Positions 1 to 8,479 of a stretch of 10,332 nucleotides of DNA are shown piece by piece. A model generated the notes under the pieces. It was not told the DNA's origin, searched no databases, and saw only the letters and a list, made by a program, of their open reading frames with translations. Position numbers and translations under genes: made by a program. The stretch lies in assembly GCA_028700795.1 (NCBI GenBank), contig JAQVRY010000055.1, positions 1-10,332 of the forward strand, read 5' to 3'. The stretch's first letter is position 1. Each line of letters starts with the position of its first letter. This stretch comes from Tissierellia bacterium (GTDB lineage Bacteria; Bacillota; Clostridia; Tissierellales; Sedimentibacteraceae).

Positions 1-1
1 A

Positions 2-382
2 ATGGCAAGTGAAAAAATCACAAACTTTGTTGAAGAAATAAAGAAGTTATCAGTATTGGAATTAAATGAATTAGTAAAAGCAATCGAAGAAGAATTCGGT
101 GTATCCGCAGCAGCTCCTGTAGCTGTGGCAGGTGCAGCAGCGGGTGGAGCAGCTGTAGTCGAAGAAGAACAAACAGAATTTGACGTTGTTCTTACAGCAG
201 CCGGTTCAGGAAAAATCAAAGTTATAAAGGTAGTAAGAGAATTAACAGGACTTGGATTAAAGGAAGCGAAAGATGCTGTTGATGGAGCACCTACTGCAAT
301 TAAGACCGCGGTTTCTAAAGATGAAGCTGAAAAAGCTAAGGAAGCATTAGAAGCTGAAGGCGCATCAGTAGAAATTAAATAA
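2..382 (+). CDS. rplL: 50S ribosomal protein L7/L12
   Basis: This is the dimeric stalk protein of the large subunit, which binds L10 and recruits the GTPase factors IF2, EF-Tu, EF-G and RF3. The 126 residues match the usual family length. Residues 1-33 are the N-terminal dimerisation and L10-binding helices. Residues 35-52 form an Ala/Gly/Val-rich flexible hinge, and about 57-126 the globular factor-binding domain. That domain has the conserved run [11 protein letters not shown] (71-81) followed by [10 protein letters not shown], the helix that contacts GTPases. The ATG lies one base from the window edge, so its ribosome binding site and upstream neighbours (normally rplJ) are not visible. 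The start is chosen because MASEKI begins the family's first helix. The gene ends in tandem TAA TAA codons and is followed by a hairpin and then rpoB. Confidence 0.97.
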   Translation: MASEKITNFVEEIKKLSVLELNELVKAIEEEFGVSAAAPVAVAGAAAGGAAVVEEEQTEFDVVLTAAGSGKIKVIKVVRELTGLGLKEAKDAVDGAPTAIKTAVSKDEAEKAKEALEAEGASVEIK

Positions 383-402
383 TAAATCGGCGACATATAT
401 CC

Positions 403-435
403 CAGGGGCGAGCCATTTTTAAAGGCTCGTCCCTG
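403..435 (+). terminator. Hairpin after rplL, probable terminator or attenuator
   Basis: A 12-base-pair stem pairs 403-414 (CAGGGGCGAGCC) with 424-435 (GGCTCGTCCCTG). There is one G-U pair and a 9-base loop. It starts 18 bases after the second stop codon. The tail (TACTTCTATTCT) is pyrimidine-rich but lacks a clean U run, so full termination is uncertain. Partial termination between rplL and rpoB is well known in E. coli, and a separate rpoB promoter downstream fits that reading. The alternative is an RNA processing or stabilising stem. Confidence 0.65.
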
Positions 436-616
436 TACTTCTATTCTAATAAGGTGGTTGTGCAGTATCCCCCCCTACCTATGTATAATATTCCAAAATT
501 TGCAAATAATAATTTAGGCGTTTTCTAAATTTTTATAAATTGACTAACAAAGGAAAAACCACTCTAAATTTGTAGAAAGTTGTTAAAAATTTGCTATTAA
601 ATTTAAAAAAAATGTG

Positions 617-645
617 TTGACATAAAATTTTATTAGTGATAGTAT
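617..645 (+). promoter_or_regulatory. Probable sigma-A promoter for rpoBC
   Basis: A perfect -35 box TTGACA (617-622) is followed by a 17-base spacer and the -10 box TAGTAT (640-645). TGA stands directly before the -10 (637-639), which is the extended -10 form. Transcription would start near 652, leaving a leader of about 66 bases before the rpoB ATG. The arrangement is nearly the same as the promoter at 8240-8268. Confidence 0.82.
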
Positions 646-704
646 TGTATATTGCCATGAGTGTGCAATGTTGGCATAGAATTTGTAAGTCAAAATTATT
701 TACT

Positions 705-712
705 AAGGGGTG
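705..712 (+). promoter_or_regulatory. Ribosome binding site that sets the rpoB start
   Basis: AAGGGGTG lies 5 bases before the ATG at 718. An in-frame GTG at 661 would add 19 residues, but it has no ribosome binding site and lies within about 10 bases of the predicted transcript start. RpoB families begin near the motif at the ATG, so 718 is the start. Confidence 0.85.
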
Positions 713-717
713 AAAAA

Positions 718-3700
718 ATGCCGCATCCTGTGAAAATAGGTAATAGGGTAAGAATGTCTTACTCTAAAATTAATGAAGTTTTAGAATTGCCGGACTTAAT
801 CGAAGTTCAGAAAAAATCATACGATTGGTTCTTAAATGAGGGGCTGAAAGAGGTTTTTGATGATATTTCTCCAATAGAGGATTATACCGGCAATTTAATT
901 CTGGAGTTTGTTGATCACTCTTTGTTCAGCGAGCCAAAGTTCGACCAGGTGGAGTGCAAAGAAAGAGATGCAACTTATTCAGTACCTCTAAGACTTAAAG
1001 TACGTTTGATAAACAAGGAAACGGGAGAAATTAAGGAACAAGAAGCATTTATGGGTGAATTCCCTCTGATGACTGAAAAGGGAACATTCATAATAAACGG
1101 TGCAGAACGTGTTGTTGTCAGTCAGTTAGTTCGCTCACCCGGAGTTTATTACAACATGACAAGGGATAAGGTTGGTAAGGAATTATATGATGCAACTGTT
1201 ATTCCAAACAGAGGAGCCTGGTTGGAATTTGAAACAGACTCTAATGATATTGTATACGTAAGAGTTGACAGGACAAGAAAATTACCTGCAACTGTGCTTG
1301 TGAGAGCTATGGAGATTTCTTCTAACTCTGAGCTCATAGATACATTGGGAGAAACAGAACAGCTTTTAAAAACTTTGGAAAAGGACAACACTACTAATTC
1401 CGAAGAAGCATTGATAGAAATTTATAAAAGATTAAGGCCAGGTGAGCCGCCTACATATGACAGTGCGAGGTCATTAATCAAATCTTTGTTTTTTGACTTC
1501 AAAAGGTACGACCTTGCAAAAGTTGGAAGATACAAATTAAATAAGAAGCTTAGTTTGGAAAACAGAATTATTGGAAAGCGCGCAGCTGAGGATATTATTA
1601 ATAAGGAAACAGGCGAAGTATTAGTTACTAAAGATAGTATATACGACAATGAATCTATTTTTAAATTGGAAGCCGCAGGTATTTTTTCCGTTAATATTTT
1701 AAATTCCGATGAAAAGATTACCAAGGTATTATGCAACAAATTTGTTGATCCAAAGGTATTTGAATTAGATAAATTAGATATAGATTTAGAAAAGTTAGGA
1801 GTAAAAGAGAAAGTTTATTATCCGGTAATGAAAAAAATACTGGAAGAAAACAACTCTGCAGAAGATATTGAAAAAGCAATAGTTGAGTCCTTAAAGCAAA
1901 TTCCTTCTGCCGATAACAATATATTTGAAAAGGACAAGGAAGAGATTTATTCATTGTCCCCGAAACATATTGTTAAGGATGATATGTATGCAATAGTGAA
2001 TTACCATTTAGGATTGTTTAAAGGAATAGGTAAGACTGATGATATTGACCATCTTGGAAACAGAAGGTTACGCTCTGTGGGAGAGCTTCTTCAAAACCAA
2101 GTGAGAGTTGGATTGTCTAGAATGGAAAGAGTAGTCAGGGAGAGAATGACTATTCAGGACGTGGACGTTGTAACTCCTCAGGTTCTTATTAATATAAGGC
2201 CTGTTTCTGCAGCCATAAAAGAGTTTTTCGGTTCAAGTCAGCTATCACAGTTTATGGATCAGACAAATCCATTGGCTGAGCTTACTCATAAAAGAAGAAT
2301 GTCAGCTCTTGGTCCCGGAGGATTATCCAGAGACAGAGCCAGCTTTGAAGTAAGAGATGTTCACCATTCTCATTACGGCAGAATGTGTCCCATTGAAACA
2401 CCGGAAGGTCCTAATATCGGACTGATAACTTCTCTTGCAACGTATGCAAGAATTAATGATTACGGATTTTTGGAATCTCCTTACAGGAAAGTGGATAAAA
2501 AAACAGGAAAAGTAACTGGAATTATAGATTATCTTACTGCAGACGTGGAAGATACAAAGATAATTGCACAGTCTTATGAACCTTTGAATGAAGACGGTAC
2601 ATTTGAACATAACCGCGTTGTTGTAAGGGGAATTGACGGTATAAATGAAATTGCTTCAAAAGACATGGTTGATTATATGGAGGTTTCTCCAAAACAGGTA
2701 ATTTCCATAGGGACAGGTATGATACCGTTCTTGGAAAATGACGACGCAAACCGTGCTCTTATGGGTGCGAATATGCAAAGGCAGGCAGTACCCTTGTTGG
2801 TTACTGAAACTCCTATAATCGGAACAGGTCTGGAATATAAGGCAGCTATGGATTCAGGAGCTGTTATTATTGCTGAGCATGACGGAAAAGTAATTTCTGT
2901 CACTGCATCGGAAATATTAATAAGAAGAAACGATAACGGCATGATTGACAAGTATACCTTGCTTAAGTTTAAGCGTTCAAATAGTGGTACTTGCGTAAAT
3001 CAAAGGCCGATAGTATTTAAAGAAGATGAAATAAAAAGAGGGCAGATTATTGCAGATGGACCTTCTACAAATGATGGTGATATGGCTATCGGGAAGAATC
3101 TTTTAATAGGATTTATGACTTGGGAAGGATATAACTACGAAGATGCAATGCTGATAAATGAAAAACTGGTTATGGATGATGTTTTAACATCCGTCCATAT
3201 TGAAGAATATGAATCAGAGGCAAGGGATACGAAACTTGGTCCTGAAGAAATAACAAGGGATATTCCAAATGTTGGAGATGATTCTCTTAAGGATTTGGAC
3301 GAGAGAGGGATTATAAGAATCGGTGCTGAAGTTAAATCCGGTGATATCCTTGTAGGCAAGGTTACTCCTAAGGGAGAAACGGAACTTACAGCTGAAGAAA
3401 GACTTTTAAGAGCCATATTCGGAGAAAAGGCAAGAGAAGTAAGAGATACTTCCCTTAAGGTTCCTCATGGTGAAACCGGAATTATCGTTGATGTAAAAGT
3501 GTTTACAAGAGAAAACGGTGATGAACTAAGCCCGGGAGTAAGCAAACTTGTAAGAGTTTATATAGCAACAAAACGTAAAATAAATGTTGGCGACAAAATG
3601 TGCGGACGACATGGAAACAAAGGTGTTATTTCAATGATTATGGCAGAAGAGGATATGCCTTATCTGCCGGATGGAACTCCGCTTGAGGTAGTATTAAATC

Positions 3701-4503
3701 CTCTTGGTGTTCCTTCTCGTATGAATATTGGTCAAGTTTTGGAAGTCCACCTTGGATTAGCTGCAAAAAAACTTGGCTGGGAAGTTGCAACTCCGGTATT
3801 TGACGGTGCTGTTGAAGATGACATATGGGATGCTCTTGAAATGGCAGGCTACCCTCGAAGCGGTAAAATAGAGCTGAGAGACGGACGTTCAGGTGAATAC
3901 TTTGAAGGTCCGGTAACTGTGGGATATATGTATATGCTTAAACTGCACCATCTTGTTGACGATAAAATACATGCCCGTTCAACGGGACCTTATTCATTGG
4001 TTACTCAGCAGCCTTTAGGCGGCAAAGCTCAGTTTGGCGGTCAAAGATTTGGAGAAATGGAAGTTTGGGCATTGGAAGCATATGGGGCGGCTCATACATT
4101 GCAAGAAATATTAACGGTAAAATCCGATGATGTTAACGGCAGGGTTAAAACATATGAAGCAATCGTAAAAGGTGAAAATGTTCCTGAACCGGGAATCCCT
4201 GAATCTTTCAAGGTACTTGTAAAAGAATTGCAGAGTTTGGCTTTGGATATAAAAATAATTACCAGTGATGATGAAGTTGAAATAATCGAAACAATTGATA
4301 TTGATGATGATGTACCTATTGATGATGATGTACCTATTGATCCTGAAAGCTTAAATGATCTGACTTTAGTTGAAGATGATTTGGAGGGTATGCAGATTGA
4401 TACAGACGATACGGAAGAAATTGATGATATTGATGATGATTTAGGTTCTGAAATATTAGACGATTTAGATATTGAAGACGATTATGACAGTGAAGATGAT
4501 TAA
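718..4503 (+). CDS. rpoB: DNA-directed RNA polymerase subunit beta
   Basis: This is the beta subunit, which with beta' forms the catalytic cleft of RNA polymerase. It has 1261 residues counted from the ATG at 718. Visible landmarks are the rifampicin region at 503-531 ([13 protein letters not shown] through HKRRMSAL). Sensitive-type residues D514, H524 and S529 correspond to E. coli D516, H526 and S531. The YNYEDA motif is at 805-810, with E808 and D809. The [18 protein letters not shown] segment (952-969) carries the active-site lysines K960 and K968. The [24 protein letters not shown] segment is near the C-terminal clamp. Residues 264-444 are about 41 longer than the same span in Bacillus subtilis as I recall it, which explains most of the extra length. 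After the conserved end (about 1178) comes an 83-residue acidic tail with 40 Asp/Glu, one Lys and no Arg. It includes IDDDVP twice. rpoC follows after 90 bases, and the pair is surely co-transcribed. Confidence 0.98.
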   Translation: MPHPVKIGNRVRMSYSKINEVLELPDLIEVQKKSYDWFLNEGLKEVFDDISPIEDYTGNLILEFVDHSLFSEPKFDQVECKERDATYSVPLRLKVRLINKETGEIKEQEAFMGEFPLMTEKGTFIINGAERVVVSQLVRSPGVYYNMTRDKVGKELYDATVIPNRGAWLEFETDSNDIVYVRVDRTRKLPATVLVRAMEISSNSELIDTLGETEQLLKTLEKDNTTNSEEALIEIYKRLRPGEPPTYDSARSLIKSLFFDFKRYDLAKVGRYKLNKKLSLENRIIGKRAAEDIINKETGEVLVTKDSIYDNESIFKLEAAGIFSVNILNSDEKITKVLCNKFVDPKVFELDKLDIDLEKLGVKEKVYYPVMKKILEENNSAEDIEKAIVESLKQIPSADNNIFEKDKEEIYSLSPKHIVKDDMYAIVNYHLGLFKGIGKTDDIDHLGNRRLRSVGELLQNQVRVGLSRMERVVRERMTIQDVDVVTPQVLINIRPVSAAIKEFFGSSQLSQFMDQTNPLAELTHKRRMSALGPGGLSRDRASFEVRDVHHSHYGRMCPIETPEGPNIGLITSLATYARINDYGFLESPYRKVDKKTGKVTGIIDYLTADVEDTKIIAQSYEPLNEDGTFEHNRVVVRGIDGINEIASKDMVDYMEVSPKQVISIGTGMIPFLENDDANRALMGANMQRQAVPLLVTETPIIGTGLEYKAAMDSGAVIIAEHDGKVISVTASEILIRRNDNGMIDKYTLLKFKRSNSGTCVNQRPIVFKEDEIKRGQIIADGPSTNDGDMAIGKNLLIGFMTWEGYNYEDAMLINEKLVMDDVLTSVHIEEYESEARDTKLGPEEITRDIPNVGDDSLKDLDERGIIRIGAEVKSGDILVGKVTPKGETELTAEERLLRAIFGEKAREVRDTSLKVPHGETGIIVDVKVFTRENGDELSPGVSKLVRVYIATKRKINVGDKMCGRHGNKGVISMIMAEEDMPYLPDGTPLEVVLNPLGVPSRMNIGQVLEVHLGLAAKKLGWEVATPVFDGAVEDDIWDALEMAGYPRSGKIELRDGRSGEYFEGPVTVGYMYMLKLHHLVDDKIHARSTGPYSLVTQQPLGGKAQFGGQRFGEMEVWALEAYGAAHTLQEILTVKSDDVNGRVKTYEAIVKGENVPEPGIPESFKVLVKELQSLALDIKIITSDDEVEIIETIDIDDDVPIDDDVPIDPESLNDLTLVEDDLEGMQIDTDDTEEIDDIDDDLGSEILDDLDIEDDYDSEDD
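4300..4335 (+). repeat. 18-base tandem repeat in the rpoB acidic tail
   Basis: ATTGATGATGATGTACCT occurs twice with no mismatch (4300-4317 and 4318-4335), followed by a partial third copy (ATTGAT). It encodes [14 protein letters not shown] and keeps the reading frame. Exact nucleotide identity, not just similar residues, suggests a recent slippage or duplication in a tolerant tail. Confidence 0.95.
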
Positions 4504-4504
4504 A

Positions 4505-4549
4505 AATATTGTATGCCCAAATAGGGGGACACCAAAAGCCCCCAATATT
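4505..4549 (+). repeat. Interrupted hairpin in the rpoB-rpoC gap
   Basis: GGGGG (4524-4528) can pair with CCCCC (4539-4543) around a 10-base loop. AATATT at 4505-4510 can add an outer stem with AATATT at 4544-4549, leaving a 13-base bulge. No U run follows, so it is not a standard terminator and rpoC should be co-transcribed with rpoB. It may be an mRNA processing or stability stem. The left arm shares GGGGACAC with the inverted repeat after rpoC. Confidence 0.5.
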
Positions 4550-4578
4550 ACAAGAACCAAATGAAAACCAAATAATAG

Positions 4579-4596
4579 AAGGGAGCGAACTCCTTG
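4579..4596 (+). promoter_or_regulatory. rpoC ribosome binding site folded against its TTG start
   Basis: The Shine-Dalgarno AAGGGAG (4579-4585) lies 8 bases before the TTG start. The sequence AGGGAG-CGAA-CTCCTT (4580-4595) is a self-complementary hairpin with a 4-base loop and six pairs, one of them G-U. It would cover the Shine-Dalgarno and the first two bases of the start codon. The base pairing is visible directly. A role in limiting rpoC translation or coupling it to rpoB is inference. Confidence 0.7.
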
Positions 4597-7500
4597 GTAG
4601 ATTACAATAATTTCGAATCAATAAGAATTGGGTTGGCTTCTCCCGATAAAATCAGACAATGGTCTAGAGGAGAGGTAAAAAAACCTGAAACAATAAATTA
4701 TAGAACACTAAAACCTGAAAAGGATGGACTATTTTGTGAAAAAATATTCGGTCCTACAAAGGATTGGGAATGTCATTGCGGAAAGTATAAAAGGGTAAGA
4801 TACAAGGGCGTAGTTTGTGACCGTTGCGGAGTTGAGGTTACAAAGGCAAAAGTAAGAAGAGAAAGAATGGGACACATTGAGCTTGCTGCTCCTGTTACCC
4901 ACATATGGTATTTCAAGGGGATCCCTTCAAGAATGGGTCTTATTCTTGATATGTCGCCAAGAGCACTTGAAAAAGTAATTTATTTTGCTCAATATGTGGT
5001 TACTGAAGCAGGCGATACATCCTTATCTGACAAACAATTATTAACTGAAATGGAGTATAGAGAATACAAGGAACACTATAAAAATGCATTTAAAGCTGAA
5101 ATGGGAGCTGAAGCTGTTAAAAAGCTCCTTGAAAAAATAGACCTTGAAAGTGAATCCGCTGAATTAAAAAGTCAGTTAAAAGATAGCAAGGGACAGAAGA
5201 AAATAAGAATTACAAGAAGATTAGAAGTTATTGAAGCTTTTAGAGTTTCAGGCAATCGACCGGAATGGATGATTTTAGATGTTATACCTGTAATTCCTCC
5301 TGAACTCAGACCTATGGTACAATTGGACGGAGGTCGTTTTGCTACTTCGGATTTGAATGACTTGTACAGAAGAGTTATAAACAGAAACAACCGTTTAAAA
5401 AGACTCCTTGATTTAGGAGCTCCTGATATAATTGTAAGAAATGAAAAAAGAATGCTTCAGGAAGCTGTTGATGCTTTAATAGATAACGGAAGACGCGGAA
5501 GACCGGTAACCGGTCCGGGAAACAGACCTTTAAAATCACTTTCCGATATGCTTAAAGGTAAACAAGGTCGTTTCAGACAAAACCTCCTTGGTAAGCGTGT
5601 GGACTATTCAGGACGTTCCGTTATAGTTGTAGGACCTGAACTTAAGTTTACCCAGTGCGGACTTCCAAAGAAAATGGCACTTGAATTATTCAAGCCATTT
5701 GTTATGAAGAAACTTGTTGAAACAGGTGCTGCTCATAACATTAAAAGTGCAAAGAAAAAGGTTGAAAAGGTTGATACTGCAGTATGGGATGTATTAGATG
5801 AAATAATAAAAGACCACACTGTAATGCTAAACCGTGCTCCAACTCTTCATAGACTTGGAATTCAGTCTTTCGAGCCTGTACTGGTAGAAGGAAAGGCAAT
5901 TAAGCTTCATCCATTGGTATGTACAGCATATAATGCAGACTTTGACGGAGACCAGATGGCTGTTCACGTTCCTTTGTCAGTGGAGGCACAGGCAGAATCT
6001 AGATTTTTGATGATGTCCGTAAATAATATTCTTGCTCCAAAGGACGGCAGACCGATTACAACTCCTACACAGGACATGGTTTTAGGAAGTTACTACATGA
6101 CTTTAGAAATTGATGATTCTAAAGGTCAGGGAATGATTTTCAAGGATTATGATGAATTGAAGATGGCATATTTTAATAGAAATGTTGACCTGCACGCAAG
6201 AGTAAAGGTTAGAATAACCGTTGGAAATGAATCTAGATTGGTTGAGTCCACAGTGGGAAGATTTATATTTAATGAAGGTATTCCTCAGGATTTAGGATTT
6301 GTAGACAGAGAAAAAGATAAATTCATACTTGAGGTAGATAAAACAGTTACCAAGAAAGCATTGGAAGAAGTAATTTACCGATGCTTCAGAAAACACGGGA
6401 ATTCCAGGACTGCTGAAGTTCTGGATGGTATTAAACAAAAAGGCTTTAGATACTCTACGGTAGGGGCTATTACCATTTCAGTAAGTGACATTACCGTTCC
6501 TGAAGAAAAGAAAATTCTTATTGAAAAAGCGGAAAAGCAAGTTTTGGAATATGAAAAGAAATATAGAAGAGGCTTGATGACAGATGAAGAAAGATATGAA
6601 AATGTTATAAAAGTCTGGAATCAGACTACAGAAGATGTTACAAATGCACTGATGGAAAACCTTAATCCATTGAATCCGATTTATATAATGTCTGTATCCG
6701 GAGCTCGTGGAGGACGTAACCAAATAAAGCAGCTTGCAGGTATGCGTGGTCTAATGGCCAGTGCAATAGGTAAAACAGTTGAGGTTCCTGTTAAATCAAA
6801 CTTCCGTGAAGGTCTTTCCGTGCTCGAATTTTTCCTTTCAGCCACGGGAGCTCGTAAAGGTTTAACGGATACTGCTCTTAGAACAGCTGACTCAGGATAC
6901 TTAACAAGAAGACTTGTGGACGTAAGCCAGGATGTAATAGTAAGAGAGGTAGACTGCGAAACTACGGATGGCATTGAGGTTGAAGACTTTATAGACGGCA
7001 AGGAAGAAATTGAAAAATTAAGCGAAAGATGTGCCGACAGATTTGCTGCCGATGATGTGGTAAATCCTGAAACAGGTGAAATACTTGTTAAAGCCGGTGA
7101 GTTTATTTCTGAAGATATGGCTTTAAAAATTCAAAATTCCGGAATTAAAAAGGTCAAGATAAGAAGTGTTCTTACCTGTAAAACAGTTCACGGAGTATGT
7201 GCAAAATGTTACGGTACAAATCTTGCTACAGGGAAGCTTGTCAATGTAGGAGCTGCAGTTGGTATAATTGCTGCACAGTCAATCGGTGAGCCTGGTACAC
7301 AGCTTACAATGCGTACATTCCATACGGGAGGTATTGCGGCAGCTGCAGATATCACTCAAGGTCTTCCTCGTATCGAAGAGTTGTTTGAAGCGAGAAAACC
7401 TAAAGGTCAGGCTATAATTTCAGAAATTCCGGGAAAGGTAACATTGACGGAAAAAGTGCACAAAAGAGAAGTTACAATTACCGATATGGAAGAAAAAGAA

Positions 7501-8145
7501 AGTAAGACATACTTAATACCTTACGGCTCAAAAATTTTAGTGCTCGAAGGTGATTATATAATAGCAGGGGACAAAATAACTGATGGGTCAATTAATCCTC
7601 ATGACATTTTGAACATTAAAGGTATGAAGGCATTGGAATCATACATTTTAATGGAAGTTCAAAGGGTTTACAGAATGCAGGGTGTTGATATCAGCGACAA
7701 ACACGTTGAAGTTATCATCAGACAGATGGTTAACAAGGTAAGAATTGAGGAATCCGGAGATACATCATTGTTGCCGGGAAGCTTAGTTTCAAACTATGAA
7801 TTTTATCAGCAAAACGAAGCAGCCCTCAATGAAGGAAAAGAACCTGCAGTAGGTGAGGTAGCGCTTTTGGGTATAACAAAGTCATCTCTTGCAACAGATT
7901 CGTTCTTGGCTTCAGCATCATTCCAGGAAACCACAAGGGTTCTTACGGATGCAGCTACAAAAGGAAAGGTTGATAATCTTATCGGGCTTAAAGAAAATGT
8001 CATCATCGGTAAACTGATACCTGCAGGTACAGGTATGAAAAAATACAGAAATATAGGCATTACAGTTGAAGATGCTGAAAAAACAGTTAGTGATGCTGAA
8101 AAAACAGATAATGATACAGAAAAAGCAGTTAAAGACGCCGGATAA
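4594..8145 (+). CDS. rpoC: DNA-directed RNA polymerase subunit beta'
   Basis: This is the beta' subunit carrying the catalytic magnesium site, with 1183 residues. The start must be TTG: an in-frame TAG lies at 4576-4578 and no ATG or GTG precedes the conserved N-terminus ([13 protein letters not shown]). Bacillus rpoC also starts with TTG. The N-terminal zinc site is C60, C62, C75 and C78. The magnesium motif NADFDGD is at 447-453, with D449, D451 and D453. The second zinc site is C788, C862, C869 and C872. The trigger loop includes M906, R907 and H910, and runs straight on to [15 protein letters not shown] without the large insertion of Proteobacteria. The conserved end ([17 protein letters not shown]) is followed by about 26 residues made of short Asp-Ala-Glu-Lys repeats. 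Transcription is probably from the rpoB promoter; there is no obvious terminator between the two genes. Confidence 0.98.
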   Translation: MVDYNNFESIRIGLASPDKIRQWSRGEVKKPETINYRTLKPEKDGLFCEKIFGPTKDWECHCGKYKRVRYKGVVCDRCGVEVTKAKVRRERMGHIELAAPVTHIWYFKGIPSRMGLILDMSPRALEKVIYFAQYVVTEAGDTSLSDKQLLTEMEYREYKEHYKNAFKAEMGAEAVKKLLEKIDLESESAELKSQLKDSKGQKKIRITRRLEVIEAFRVSGNRPEWMILDVIPVIPPELRPMVQLDGGRFATSDLNDLYRRVINRNNRLKRLLDLGAPDIIVRNEKRMLQEAVDALIDNGRRGRPVTGPGNRPLKSLSDMLKGKQGRFRQNLLGKRVDYSGRSVIVVGPELKFTQCGLPKKMALELFKPFVMKKLVETGAAHNIKSAKKKVEKVDTAVWDVLDEIIKDHTVMLNRAPTLHRLGIQSFEPVLVEGKAIKLHPLVCTAYNADFDGDQMAVHVPLSVEAQAESRFLMMSVNNILAPKDGRPITTPTQDMVLGSYYMTLEIDDSKGQGMIFKDYDELKMAYFNRNVDLHARVKVRITVGNESRLVESTVGRFIFNEGIPQDLGFVDREKDKFILEVDKTVTKKALEEVIYRCFRKHGNSRTAEVLDGIKQKGFRYSTVGAITISVSDITVPEEKKILIEKAEKQVLEYEKKYRRGLMTDEERYENVIKVWNQTTEDVTNALMENLNPLNPIYIMSVSGARGGRNQIKQLAGMRGLMASAIGKTVEVPVKSNFREGLSVLEFFLSATGARKGLTDTALRTADSGYLTRRLVDVSQDVIVREVDCETTDGIEVEDFIDGKEEIEKLSERCADRFAADDVVNPETGEILVKAGEFISEDMALKIQNSGIKKVKIRSVLTCKTVHGVCAKCYGTNLATGKLVNVGAAVGIIAAQSIGEPGTQLTMRTFHTGGIAAAADITQGLPRIEELFEARKPKGQAIISEIPGKVTLTEKVHKREVTITDMEEKESKTYLIPYGSKILVLEGDYIIAGDKITDGSINPHDILNIKGMKALESYILMEVQRVYRMQGVDISDKHVEVIIRQMVNKVRIEESGDTSLLPGSLVSNYEFYQQNEAALNEGKEPAVGEVALLGITKSSLATDSFLASASFQETTRVLTDAATKGKVDNLIGLKENVIIGKLIPAGTGMKKYRNIGITVEDAEKTVSDAEKTDNDTEKAVKDAG
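8071..8133 (+). repeat. 21-base tandem repeat at the 3' end of rpoC
   Basis: Three 21-base units lie in frame at 8071-8091, 8092-8112 and 8113-8133, followed by a 6-base start of a fourth. Units 1 and 2 share GATGCTGAAAAAACAG exactly; unit 3 is diverged. They encode [14 protein letters not shown] and DTEKAVK, then DAG and stop (residues 1160-1183). The tail is charged and lies outside the conserved beta' fold. Confidence 0.9.
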
Positions 8146-8150
8146 TATGG

Positions 8151-8218
8151 TATGGGGACACACCTTCAATATACGGTGATTCTCTGAGGGATAGTTATTG
8201 AAGGAATGTCCCCAAATA
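8151..8218. repeat. Inverted repeat with GGGGACA/TGTCCCC ends
   Basis: GGGGACA (8154-8160) pairs with TGTCCCC (8207-8213). After a 2x2 internal mismatch, CCTTCAATA (8163-8171) pairs with TATTGAAGG (8196-8204). The loop is 24 bases. TAT at 8151-8153 can also pair with ATA at 8216-8218 across a 2-base bulge. It begins 5 bases after the rpoC stop. No U run follows, so it is not a standard terminator, although it could still slow polymerase or protect the rpoC 3' end. Short palindromes with such ends recall REP-like dispersed repeats of Clostridia; that family link is from memory and untested. Confidence 0.75.
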
Positions 8219-8239
8219 TGTACCTTCAAGAAAAAGTGT

Positions 8240-8268
8240 TTGACAACCAAAAAATAAGATGATAGAAT
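8240..8268 (+). promoter_or_regulatory. Probable sigma-A promoter for ybxF-rpsL-rpsG-fusA
   Basis: A perfect -35 box TTGACA (8240-8245), a 17-base spacer and the -10 box TAGAAT (8263-8268, five of six consensus bases) are present. TGA stands before the -10 (8260-8262) as an extended -10. The start of transcription is expected near 8275. It shares the TTGACA-N14-TGA-TAGNAT layout with the rpoB promoter and would drive the str-type operon independently of rpoBC. Confidence 0.85.
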
Positions 8269-8379
8269 ACTTGAGTGTTTTAATCCAATAGAAAAGTTCG
8301 TAACAAGATATATTTTTGTAATTGATATGAATAATCTACGTGTCATTCTGAGAGCTTTAGCTCGAAAGATGTCCTAACC

Positions 8380-8411
8380 CCGTTTTTCCGACCAAAGGGA
8401 GAGAAAAATGG
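8380..8411 (+). repeat. Inner hairpin 1 of the compound repeat
   Basis: CCGTTTTTC (8380-8388) pairs with GAAAAATGG (8403-8411) over nine positions including one G-U. The 14-base loop contains CGACCAAAGGGAG (8389-8401). The loop's AAAGGGAG also looks like a ribosome binding site, 6 bases before an ATG at 8408 that lies in the right arm. Confidence 0.75.
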
Positions 8412-8479
8412 ATGGTAGGTCATTCGCAACGAATTCCCAAAATACGCGACCAAAGGGAGCTAAGTATTTTGGTGAATGA
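8408..8479 (+). CDS. Possible 23-codon leader ORF inside the repeat (doubtful)
   Basis: ATG at 8408 is preceded at 6 bases by AAAGGGAG and opens a 23-codon frame beginning MDGRSFATNSQ and ending in KYFGE before TGA. It lies wholly in the compound repeat, downstream of the predicted promoter, so it would be transcribed. The peptide has no recognised family and is most likely a by-product of the repeat sequence. A leader-peptide role for the operon is only a possibility. Confidence 0.2.
   Translation: MDGRSFATNSQNTRPKGAKYFGE
8437..8472 (+). repeat. Inner hairpin 2 of the compound repeat
   Basis: CCAAAATAC (8437-8445) pairs perfectly with GTATTTTGG (8464-8472). The 18-base loop contains a second exact copy of CGACCAAAGGGAG (8447-8459). 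TCATTC (8420-8425) and GAATGA (8474-8479) can extend the fold across an 11-base bulge. The stem differs in sequence from hairpin 1 while the loop is identical. Confidence 0.8.

Larger units (their letters stand above)
383..717 (+). other. rplL-rpoB intergenic region (335 bases)
   Basis: This gap has no credible gene; in Bacillus a methyltransferase-like gene (ybxB) sits here. It holds a strong hairpin (403-435), a run of seven C (469-475), a very AT-rich stretch (about 476-616), the main rpoB promoter (617-645) and the rpoB ribosome binding site. Weaker promoter-like matches are TATAAT at 484-489, without a good -35 box, and TTGACT (540-545) with TCTAAA (563-568) at 17-base spacing. Just after the predicted transcript start, 651-655 (ATTGC) can pair with 665-669, while 653-657 (TGCCA) can pair with 672-676. 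These two small folds exclude each other. Confidence 0.7.

Noticed and set aside
648..653. TATATT as an alternative -10 box for rpoB
   Set aside because: It would be 25 bases from TTGACA; TAGTAT at 640-645 has the ideal 17-base spacing and an extended -10.
661..717. GTG at 661 as the rpoB start, adding 19 residues
   Set aside because: No ribosome binding site before it, it lies next to the predicted transcript start, and the ATG at 718 has AAGGGGTG at good spacing and the family N-terminus.
4561..4575. Four-codon ORF ATGAAAACCAAATAA upstream of rpoC
   Set aside because: No ribosome binding site and too short to support as a real leader peptide.
8205..8235. Standard intrinsic terminator after rpoC
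   Set aside because: The stem is followed by AAATATGTACC, with no U run.
7918..8346. 142-codon open frame on the minus strand
   Set aside because: It is antisense to the rpoC end and the following repeat region, with a low-complexity Phe/Ile-rich product and no recognisable family.
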